Positions 1 to 9,545 of a stretch of DNA of 64,000 bases are shown here, in pieces. Source of the stretch: Tanytarsus gracilentus. Lineage: Eukaryota > Arthropoda > Insecta > Diptera > Chironomidae. Location of the stretch: NCBI GenBank assembly GCA_038502055.1, contig JAXRKN010000044.1, forward strand, positions 8,626,501-8,690,500, written 5' to 3'. The position numbers and the translations under genes are program-made. The notes below the pieces were generated by a model. The model saw nothing but the letters and a program-made list of their open reading frames with translations, did not search any database and was not told where the DNA came from. Positions within the stretch are counted from its first letter, which is position 1. Each line of letters begins with the position of its first letter.

Positions 1-1413
1 AATAATTTCTAAATTTGCTGGATCTCTTGTGAATTTTGGCAATTTTGTCTCGTAAAGAACTAAACCTGAAAATTGATTAAGTTCTTCGAAAGTTAAAAGA
101 ATATTGGATTGAATTGGTCTTGAGCCTAATATCAATCTCCCTTCTCGCGACAAAATTGAATTGACAGGTTTTAAAATTATATTTTCAAGAGTCATAAATT
201 GAGTTATGATTGCCTCAGTACTTGTTAAATCAAAGTGCTTTCCAATGACATTTTTAAAGGCGTCAAATTTATCAGTTGGATTCCCAGCTTCGTTCATCGG
301 TGCGTCATAATCATAGCTTGTTATGTCTGGCATATAATTACCAACTCCTCGAACATCAGCGCCTGACCAAAATCCGAAATTTGTTCCGCCATAGTAGACA
401 TATAAATTGATACTTGCACCCATTTCTAACACATAGTCGAGCGTTTTAGCTAATCCATTCACATCAGTTTTTGCATGCACTCCCTGCCACAAAGTAAACC
501 ATCCATCCCAAAATTCAGTAACAACTAATGGTCCTTTGGGTTGATATTCTCGCAATTTTCTGAAACTTGCGTCAACCTCTTCGAAGCTACTCAAACCGAA
601 ATTAATTGTCTTGAAGAGTCCATCGATGCCACACGAGAGTGTCTTATCTTGCGACTAATCACTTGTAAATAAAACTACATTATCTGACACGTACTTTAAA
701 GTTTCGTCTCTCAAAAATTCAAGATAATTTTTGTCACAAGTTTTGTAAGCGCCCAATTCATTTTCAACTTGCACCATGATAATTTTTCCTCCATTTCCAT
801 ACCAATGTTTTTCGAATTGTGGCAAGAGCTTCGAGTACCATTTTTCAATTTCAAAAATATAATTTGGATCGCTCGTTCTTAGGGTTATGTTGGGATATTT
901 TGAAGCCAGCCAGTATGGAAGTCCTCCGTTGTCAATTTCCGCACAAATGTAAGGACCTGGTCGAAAAATTATATAAAAGCCCTCTTCAGTGGCCATTTCA
1001 ATGAACTCTTTAACATTTGCAATTCCATCCCAATGAAAAACTCCATCTTCGGGATTATGAAGAGCCCAATGAACATACAAATCAATCGCATTGAGTCCTC
1101 CAGCTTTCATTGTTTTGAACTTTTGTCGCCATGTTTGCGGCATAGCTCGAAAGTAGTGAAAAGTACCGGAAACAAATCGAAAAGGCTTTCCATCCTTTAA
1201 AAATTGATCATTCTCATAATCAATTTTAAAGCTTCGATCCTAAACCTTCAAAATTAGAAAAAAGCTTTTATTAAAATCAAATTTTCTCACCTCATCCTTC
1301 TTTTTGGTCAAAATAACTGCAAGAACTGTAAAAGTTACAATTATCGCGAGAAGAACAATTGAAGCGACACTTGTGGCACATTTGTGCTTTAAAATAAAAG
1401 TCTTAAATCCCAT
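1..1413 (-). pseudogene. GH35 beta-galactosidase paralogue with in-frame stop, 3' end outside window
   Basis: This is a glycoside hydrolase family 35 beta-galactosidase, which would remove terminal beta-galactose from glycans. Exon 1 (1291-1413) encodes 41 residues: a short basic N-terminus, a hydrophobic segment and then a KKK stop-transfer-like patch. After a 50-nt intron (1240-1290, GTGAG...TTTAG), exon 2 runs from 1239 to the window edge. The acid/base motif VENELGAY is present. At 655-657 the frame is broken by TAG after VVLFTSD, about residue 236. Beyond it the same frame stays open for 218 codons with full GH35 similarity, including the nucleophile motif VTEFWDGWFTLW and the motif YYGGTNFGFWSG. 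The stop is the only lesion visible, so this is a young pseudogene, a polymorphic null allele, a readthrough gene or an assembly error. It lies 118 bp downstream of its intact paralogue in tandem. Family assignment is certain; pseudogene status is inferred. Confidence 0.85.
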
Positions 1414-1531
1414 AGCTTACAACCTCAATCGTTGAATATTGAGAAGCGACTGATTAAAAAATTTTATTCAGTTATCTAATCATTTTTTTATTGACATTTT
1501 TCCATCTTTTTTTTATGTGAAAGTTGAATTT

Positions 1532-3593
1532 TTAAACCTTTTCATCGTTAATAAAAATTGGTCCATTGAGGAAGTTCATGCGGAAATTTGTCGGTGCTTT
1601 TTGCAATTCGACAACGAAAATTTCATTTTTACCATGCTTGAGAATATCTCTAGGGATGTACATGGTGATTTGTGGTCCAATTGACCAATATCTTCCGAGA
1701 TTAAAACCATTTACAAAAATAAAGCCCTTTGACCAGTCAGTCGTGTCCCAGTAGGTATCGTATATTTCTGTGATTTCGTCAATTGTAAATTCAGCATGAA
1801 AAACAATCGGTCCATCAACTGCATCGCCACTCGGATCCACTTGATAGTCATTTGAAATTCTCGCTAAACTTTCAAGTTCAACAAAATTCTCAAATGGATA
1901 TCCGGTGATTGTCCAATTATTAAAATTATAAAAAGTATTCTGAGTGTCGTGGAAAGTCTGAATTCGCACACGGTCTCTAATGCCCTTATAATCGTCAGCA
2001 ATTTGGAAATTTATTCTACCTTGATTCTCAACCAGAATTGAAAGCTTTGAGCCCTCATAGATGGAACTAATTGGAATTTTACTAATGACATTTTCTCTCG
2101 ATAAACCACCAATGTACTCGTGGTCGATGTATACTAAAGCACGATCTCTTAAATCTCTCACTTCAAGAAGTGCTGGATCTCGTGTAAAAGTCGCTGGTAA
2201 AGTTGTCTCATATAAAACAAAGCCTGAAAATTGTTTTAACTGTTCAAAAGTTAAGAGTGTGCTTGATTGAATTGGTCGCGATCCTAAAGTATTTCTTGCC
2301 TCATTCGATAAAATTGAATTGACAGGATTTAGAGTTAATGCACTCAAACTCATAGTTCTCTTTTTCTGTGGAATTTCGGATTCATCGACGACATCGATGT
2401 ACTTTTTAATCACCTCCCTAAAGATCATATATTTTTCAGTTGGATTTCCAGCTTCATCCATTGGTGCGTCATAATCATAGCTTGTAATGTCGGCCATATA
2501 GCGACCAATACCCCAATCATTAGCACCCGCCCAAAATCCAAAATTAGTGCCTCCAAAATACATGTAAAAGTCAACATTCGCTCCCAAAGCCAACATGTAC
2601 TCTAAAGTCTTTGCTAAATCAGCTCCGCTTCTTCTCGCATTATCCTCTTGCCAGTGTGTAAGCCAACCAGTATAAAATTCTGTATTCACTAAAGGTCCGT
2701 TTGGTTGAACTTCTCGCAATTTATTAAAATTATATTCAACTTGCGAGAAATTGGCGAGACCAAAGTCAGTTGTCACAAAAACATTCGGCACTTGACCGCA
2801 GGTTAATTCATCATCAATGGGACGATCGCATGTGAATGATAAAGCATGTCCTTTCGTATATCGCTCAGTCTCGTTTGCTAAGAAAATTTTGTACACTTCA
2901 TCGCACGCACCGAAAGCTCCATATTCGTTTTCAATTTGAACCATAATTATGTTGCCACCATTTCCATACCAATGCTTTTCAAACTGCGGCATTAGCTTTG
3001 AGTACCATCTCTCAACCTCAAACAGATAATCCGGATCTCTTGTTCTCACTTTTATATTTGGATATTTCTTAGACAACCAATATGGAAGTCCTCCGTTGTC
3101 AATTTCCGCACAAATATAAGGACCAGGTCGAAGAATTACATAAAGTCCCTCCTCGTGAGCAATTTGAACGATATTTTCAACATCCGCAATTCCGTCCCAA
3201 TGATAAACACCATCTTCGGGATTGTGGAGTGACCACTGAATGTAAATATCGACTGCATTGAGTCCACCAGCTTTTAAAGTTTTCAATTTTTCACGCCATG
3301 TTTGTGGCAGTGCTCGAAAATAGTGGAAAGATCCAGCCACATATCTAAATGGCTTTCCATCCATCAGGAATGTATTTTTCGTAAAATCAATGTTGAAATT
3401 TCTCCCCTGCGGTTCCTCTCCATCGTCGCTACTGCCTCTCGTCAAAACAACTCCAAGTACTATATGAGTGAGAGTGAGAGATAAAATTGTTACATAAAAA
3501 AAATCGCCTACCTATTCCTATAATAGCGGCGATAATGATAACAGCGCCCACTCCAAATGCACACTTGTAGCGTGCAAATATACTCTGAGCCAT
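1532..3593 (-). CDS. GH35 beta-galactosidase, membrane-anchored N-terminus
   Basis: This is an intact 669-aa family 35 beta-galactosidase with exons 3512-3593 and 1532-3459. The 52-nt intron splits a Val codon. Exon 1 starts MAQSIFARYKCAFGVG and leads into a hydrophobic stretch through IIGIVLGVVL (about residues 12-34), which reads as a signal anchor or an uncleaved signal peptide, so the enzyme should be luminal, lysosomal or extracellular. The (beta/alpha)8 catalytic domain begins near DGKPFRYVAGSFHYFR. The general acid/base is Glu206 in VQIENEYGAF and the nucleophile Glu288 in NTEFYTGWLTHW; their spacing matches the family. C-terminal beta-sandwich motifs (FVNGFNLGRYW) are present and the length is normal. 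A possible AATAAA on the minus strand lies near 1486-1491. The start was chosen because the short 5' exon supplies the hydrophobic N-terminus and joins in frame; the paralogue at 1-1413 has the same arrangement. Confidence 0.93.
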
Positions 3594-3731
3594 TTTTACT
3601 CACGTCTTAATCGTCTTAAAACCCAATCGAGACTAATAATTTTTTTTTAATTGTGAGAAAAACTTATCAAACTTCAAAAATGATAAGTAAAATTATCTAA
3701 TCAATTGTCTAACTGTTTTATTTCATTTTAG
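3594..3731. promoter_or_regulatory. Compact divergent promoter region between GH35 gene and brm
   Basis: Only 138 bp separate the ATG of the minus-strand GH35 gene (3593) from the first recognised coding base of brm (3732). The right end is a splice acceptor (TTTCATTTTAG directly before the brm ATG). A GTGAGAAAA donor-like sequence occurs near 3652, so an untranslated brm first exon could lie here or overlap the GH35 5' region. No clear TATA box was identified. Confidence 0.4.
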
Positions 3732-6700
3732 ATGCCTCCCGGGCCTCCGCAAGGTGCACAACAACCACCGTTAGCATCGCAAACTATTCCTCCCCAACAA
3801 CAACAACATATTCCACCTAATAATCCAGGGCATCCACCTCAAATGATGCAACAACAACAACAGGGACCACCTGGCATGCCGCCACAAATGCATGGTCCTC
3901 CTCAAATGATGCAAGGTCCGCCACAAATGATGCATGGACCTCCTCCTCAAATGGTTCAAATGGGCTCACAGCAACCGCCTGGCCAAGAAAATCTGAGTGC
4001 CCTTCAGAAGGCAATTGATTCGATGGAAGAGAAGGGACTCATTGAAGATCCCCGCTACTCACAATTGCTGGCAATACGTGCAAACTCTAAATCATCTTGT
4101 CTCTCATCGCCGCAACTCGATCAATTGAGAAGTCAAATTATGGCTTATCGTCAACTCGCAAGAAATCTACCAATAAGTAAGAATTTGGTGAATTCTACAC
4201 GTGGACAAAAGAGTGACTCACAAACGCCACCTCAATGCTCGACTCCTCCGGCTGCTGCAACGGCAACACCCTCATCTCAGCCATCATCTCAACAGCCTCC
4301 GATCGCTGCTACGCCACCTGTGAGTCAAGGCAAACAAATGCCGCCAGCTCAAACTAATCAACAACAGCCGCCAACTCAACAGCAAGGCGACTCAATGAAA
4401 GCGGCTACACCTGGAAATCAACAATCGGGTCCTCCTGGTAGTGCTATGATTCCTCGTCCGAATTCACAGCCACAATCACCTCGTCCTGGCGCACCTGCCG
4501 GTCAACAAATGCAACAAAATAAGAATCGAGTCACGGCAATCGCTAAGCCACAAGGACTCGATCCAATTGTGATTCTTAACGAGCGTGAAAATCGTATGGC
4601 ATCGAGAATTGCTTTGCGCATGGAACAGCTTAAAAATTTGCCAACATACATGTCCGAGGACTTGCGTTTACAAGCTCAAATTGAATTGAGAGCTTTGCGC
4701 GTTCTAAACTTCCAACGGCAATTGAGAAGTGAAATTGTTCAGTGCATTCGACGAGATACGACTCTCGAGACGGCTGTCAATGTTAAGGCTTATAAGCGCA
4801 CTAAACGTCAAGGATTGAGAGAGGCGAGAGCAACTGAAAAACTCGAAAAACAACAGAAACTTGAAGCTGAACGCAAGCGTCGTCAGAAGCATCAAGAATT
4901 TCTCACACTCGTCCTTCAGCATGGAAAAGATTTCAAGGAATATCATCGCAATAATATGGCTAAGCTTGGACGCGTCAACAAGGCCATTATCAATTATCAT
5001 GCAAATGCTGAGCGTGAACAAAAGAAGGAACAGGAGAGAATTGAAAAGGAACGTATGCGACGTTTGATTGCCGAAGATGAAGAGGGTTATCGTAAACTCA
5101 TCGATCAGAAGAAAGACAAACGTCTCGCGTTACTTCTTTCGCAAACTGATGAGTACATTGCGAGTGTCACTGAGATGGTTAAAGCCCATAAAGTTGAGCA
5201 ACAGAAAAAGAAGGCTGAAATTGAGTTGCGTGTTAAATTGAGGAAGAGAGAAATCCTCAAGAGCGGTGAAATTCTCATGCTTGACGAGACAAATGAGTGC
5301 ATTGACTGTCGTGTCACGGTTAAGGATACAAATACTGGCAAAATTCTCAGCGGAGAAGATGCGCCAACTTTGCGAAATCTCTATAAATGGCTTCAACTCA
5401 ATCCCGGCTGGGAATATCTCGTGTCTGATAGTGAAGCCTCTGACGATGAGGACGAAGATGCCCGCCACAAAAAGAGAAACGAAGACGGCACCGAAAAGAG
5501 TGAAGAAGAAAAGGCAAAGGAATTGATTAAGAAGGCAAAGGTCGAGGATGATGAATACAAGGCGGAAGAGAAGAATTATTACAGCATTGCTCATGACATT
5601 CGTGAATCAGTCACTGAGCAAGCTTCAATTTTGGTGAATGGTAAACTGAAGGAGTATCAAATTAAGGGTTTAGAGTGGCTCGTTTCTCTCTTCAATAACA
5701 ACTTGAATGGAATTCTCGCCGATGAAATGGGTAAGCTATTTATTTTCAAAAAAAAACTGAATTATAAATATTTCATTTTAGGTCTCGGTAAGACAATTCA
5801 AACAATTGGACTTGTCACATACTTGATGGAGCACAAGAAGGTTAATGGACCATTTTTAATCATTGTTCCGCTCTCGACTCTCTCAAATTGGGTTTTGGAA
5901 TTTGAAAAGTGGGCACCATCGGTCGTTGTTGTCTCTTATAAGGGTTCACCAGCTGCACGTCGCTCAATTCAAGGACAAATGAGAAATCAGAAATACAATT
6001 GTCTCCTTACCACCTACGAGTACGTCATTAAGGATAAGTCGGTGCTTGCAAAGATTTTATGGAAGTATATGATCATTGACGAGGGTCATCGTATGAAAAA
6101 TCATCACTGCAAACTCACGCAAGTTCTCAATACACACTATAATGCACCATTCCGTCTTCTTTTGACTGGAACACCTCTACAAAATAAACTTCCCGAGTTG
6201 TGGGCACTTCTTAACTTCCTGCTGCCCTCAATCTTCAAATCGTGCGTCACTTTCGAGCAGTGGTTTAATGCTCCTTTTGCAACGACCGGAGAAAAGGTTG
6301 AACTCAATCCAGAAGAACAAATGTTGATTATTCGCCGTTTACATAAAGTAATGCGTCCTTTCTTGTTGCGTCGCTTGAAGAAAGAAGTCGAATCGCAATT
6401 GCCCGATAAAATTGAGTATATTGTCAAGTGTGAGATGTCTGGATTACAACGTGTGCTCTACAAGCACATGCAAAGCAAGGGAGTGCTTCTCACCGATGGC
6501 TCAGAGCGTGGAAATAAGGGAAAGGGTGGATCTAAGGCGCTCATGAACACAATCGTTCAGCTCCGTAAACTCTGCAATCATCCCTTCATGTTTCAGCAAA
6601 TTGAGGAGAAATATTGCGATCATCGGGGTGTTACCACAATCGCCAATGGACCCGAACTTTATCGTGTCTCGGGCAAATTTGAACTTCTCGATCGAATTTT

Positions 6701-8359
6701 GCCGAAAATGAAGGCGAGTGGTCATCGTATTTTGCTCTTTTGTCAAATGACGCAGTGCATGACAATTATTGAAGACTACTTGAGCTGGAAAAAGTATGGC
6801 TATTTGCGTCTCGACGGCACAACAAAGTCAGAAGACCGTGGGGACTTGCTTAAAAAATTCAACTGCAAAGGCTCCGAGTATTTTGTCTTTTTACTCTCGA
6901 CACGTGCCGGCGGCTTAGGTTTGAACTTACAAACAGCCGATACTGTCGTTATATTTGATTCCGATTGGAATCCGCATCAAGATTTACAGGTGAGTTTATG
7001 ACTTGTGTAAATATTTATTATTATGGCTTGCGATTGGCTAAAAATTTCACACACATATATACATGTCACAGCCAGTAGGAGAGAAGAGATAATTAATGAG
7101 TTTCATTTTTAAAAATAGGCACAAGATCGTGCGCATCGTATTGGCCAACGCAATGAGGTTCGTGTCTTGCGATTGATGACTGTAAATTCAGTTGAAGAGC
7201 GTATTCTGGCTGCGGCACGCTACAAGTTGAACATGGACGAGAAGGTCATTCAGGCCGGTATGTTCGATCAAAAATCAACTGGCAGTGAACGTCAACAGTT
7301 TTTGCAGAGCATTTTGATTCAAGACGAGGGCGACGATGAAGAAGAAAATGAAGTTCCCGATGATGAGACAATTAATTTGATGATTGCTCGTAGCGATGAA
7401 GAATTGGAGCTCTTTAAGCAAATGGACATTGATCGGAGAAAGGCTGATGGCGATAGAAAGCGCTTGGTTGAGGAGTGCGAGTTGCCCGACTGGTTGACTA
7501 AGGGAGACGAGGAAATGGAACGATGGAATGACAATGAAGACGATGCAACTATCCTGGGTCGTGGCTCGAGACAGAGGAAAGAAGTTGACTACACTGACAG
7601 TCTCACCGAGAAAGAGTGGTTAAAGGCAATCGATGGCGATGATATCGATTTTGATGAGGAACTCGAAATGGAGGAGAGAGAGCGTAAACGCAAGGGAAAA
7701 AAGCGTCGAAAGGATTCCGATGATGAGAGTGTTGCATCGAACATTACCAAGCGTAAAAAGGGCATTACTGAGCCTAAAATGAAAAAACAAATGACAAAAA
7801 TCATGAAAATTGTCATGAAGCATGAAATTGATGGACGAATTTTGAGCGAACCGTTTATGAAGTTGCCATCGCGTCGCGAACTTCCCGATTATTACGAAGT
7901 TATTAAGAAGCCATTGGACATTAAAAAGATCTTGGCGCGCATTGAGGAGGCAAAATATGTCGATTTTGCGGATTTAGAGAAAGACTTTTTCCAGCTCTGT
8001 CAAAATGCCCAAATTTACAATGAGGAGGCATCGCTCATCTATGAGGACAGCATTGTTTTGCAAAAAATATTCTCTCAAGCAAAGCAGAAAGTCGCCGAAA
8101 CTGAAGATTCTGACGATGAAGGTAAAAACTAAATATTTTATAAAATTAAGTAATTTTAATATTTTTTTCGTTCACAGAAGAAGAAGATTCTGATTCATCA
8201 GATTCTGAGAGCATGAAAATGAAATTGAAACATTTACAAAAAGCTCCGTCGTCATCAAAAGAGGGTTCCTCATCGTCATCGAAAAAAACACCGGCAAGAC
8301 GTCGAAAAAATGCTAAAAAATACATAAACTCCGATGAAAGCGACGACGACGATGACTAA
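3732..8359 (+). CDS. brm: Brahma / SMARCA4-type SWI/SNF chromatin-remodelling ATPase
   Basis: This is the catalytic DNA-dependent ATPase of the nuclear SWI/SNF (BAP/PBAP) complex. Coding exons are 3732-5730, 5782-6989, 7119-8121 and 8178-8359; the join is 1,463 codons plus TAA. Domains in order: a Pro/Gln/Met-rich N-terminus (1-95); a QLQ-type segment (about 115-160); an HSA helix rich in Arg, Lys and Glu (about 355-440); BRK (about 520-565); an acidic stretch; the SNF2 ATPase starting at LKEYQIKGLEWL (about 638) with P-loop DEMGLGKT and the DEGH box (about 763); helicase C with STRAGGLGLNLQ and QAQDRAHRIGQ; a SnAC region (AGMFDQKSTGSERQQFL); and a bromodomain (about 1296-1390) with acetyl-lysine Asn in AQIYNEE. 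The tail is Ser/Asp-rich. Drosophila Brm is longer N-terminally, and the first ATG abuts a 3' splice site, so a coding upstream exon may be missing. Confidence 0.95.
5731..5781 (+). other. brm: 51-nt frame-neutral intron inside the brm P-loop
   Basis: The intron starts GTAAGC and ends TTTCATTTTAG. It interrupts the codon run for the Walker A motif DEMG|LGKT. It is exactly 17 codons long and contains no stop in frame. Splicing is favoured because removal restores the invariant DEMGLGKT motif of SNF2 ATPases. Confidence 0.93.
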
Positions 8360-8805
8360 ACTTTTATTATCAGCAAAAAGTAATAATAATTAATTAGTGT
8401 CACATTAATTTAAAGTAAGATTTAAAATTTTAATTTTATAGCTCCTTTATATTATTTTGTTTTTCCAAATTTTTTTCGCCCCTAGTAAGAATTCATTTCA
8501 TATAAAACATATACTCAAATGATAGGCCTAGTCAAACCCTACAAACTGGCGAAAACAGATTTGAAATCGGTTGATCCTACGAGGAGTTAGAGCCATTTAA
8601 GTCATCTTACTTTCTCACTTTCTTACTTTCTCACGATCTTAGTGAACGCCATATCTCAAGAACGGCTGGTCGGATTTGATTCCGGTTTGTTGCTAAAGAT
8701 CGGGTTTTGGTTCTAGTTGTGCAAGAAGTATTTTGTTTTGAGGTACGACCCTCCAAGGAACGTCCGTGGGTGTAAAATGTCCTTTTTCATACAAATTTTC
8801 TCTTA

Positions 8806-9249
8806 TATGGCTTCATGGGTATCGTTGAACTCGTAATTTGACCAGGAATCGAATGGAACTGACGATTTTTGAAGAATGTCCATTTTTTCAGAACTATGGC
8901 TTCATGTATGTCGTTGAACTGGTCATTGCATCGGGAATCGATTGACACTGACGATTTTTGAGGAATGTTCATCCTGGCCGGCCAGGAGTGCCACTAATGT
9001 CCATTTTTTAGAACTACGGCTTCATGTATGTCGTTGAACTCGTCATTGCATCGGGAATCGACTGACATTGAAGATTTTTGAGGAATGTCGATCATGGTCG
9101 GCCAGGAGTGCCACTAATGTCCATTTTTCAGAACTTTGGCTTCATGTATGTCGTTGAACTCGTCATTGCATCAGGAATCGATTGACACTGACGATTTTTG
9201 AGGAATGTCCATCATGATTAACCAAGAGTGCCACTAATTCCCATTGCAA
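8806..9249. repeat. Tandem repeat, about 3.7 copies of a 120-bp unit
   Basis: The string GGCTTCATGTATGTCGTTGA or a close variant recurs with unit starts at 8806, 8895, 9015 and 9135. The last two periods are exactly 120 bp; the first is 89 bp because that unit lacks the segment around GGAGTGCCACTAATG. Copies differ by scattered substitutions. The 8895 unit contains the 14-bp perfect palindrome CCTGGCCGGCCAGG at 8973-8986, which is mutated in the later copies. Confidence 0.92.
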
Positions 9250-9441
9250 TGGAGTAGGGTACTAATCTATGCGGAGCTATTGGAAATGGCAACGCCGTTT
9301 GCAGACCCATCTTTTTGTGGACTGTAATCACTCTCTGACCGTAATAAAGATGAAATTTAAAATTAATCGGAATTAAATTTATGAGACATTTTTTTTCAGA
9401 AGCAAAACTCATCAAGTTATATAAAGTACAAAAAATAATTC

Positions 9442-9447
9442 TTTATT
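9442..9447 (-). terminator. Poly(A) signal of the Piwi-like gene
   Basis: AATAAA on the minus strand lies about 100 nt downstream of the Argonaute stop codon at 9546-9548. It is the nearest canonical hexamer. Confidence 0.55.
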
Positions 9448-9545
9448 ATGTATTTCAGATTTAACTTAATCACAATTTTGTTCTGATCCGTTTTTTATAG
9501 TTGCTCGTATTTATACAAATTGTTGATGTAAACGATATAATGTCC

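Larger units (their letters stand above)
8360..9545. other. Intergenic region between convergent brm and Piwi genes, with repeat-like block
   Basis: No protein gene is visible. The first 140 bases are brm 3' UTR-like AT-rich sequence. From about 8510 the composition becomes more balanced, with strings such as ATATCTCAAGAACGGCTGG and a TCTTACTTTCTCAC duplication (8610-8640). This resembles a mobile-element fragment more than a UTR, although no transposase frame or clear terminal repeats were found. The 120-bp tandem repeats follow (8806-9249). The right end holds the Piwi 3' UTR on the minus strand. Confidence 0.6.

Noticed and set aside
5731..5781. Treating the 17-codon segment as coding insertion in Brm
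   Set aside because: It has canonical intron ends and interrupts an invariant ATP-binding motif.
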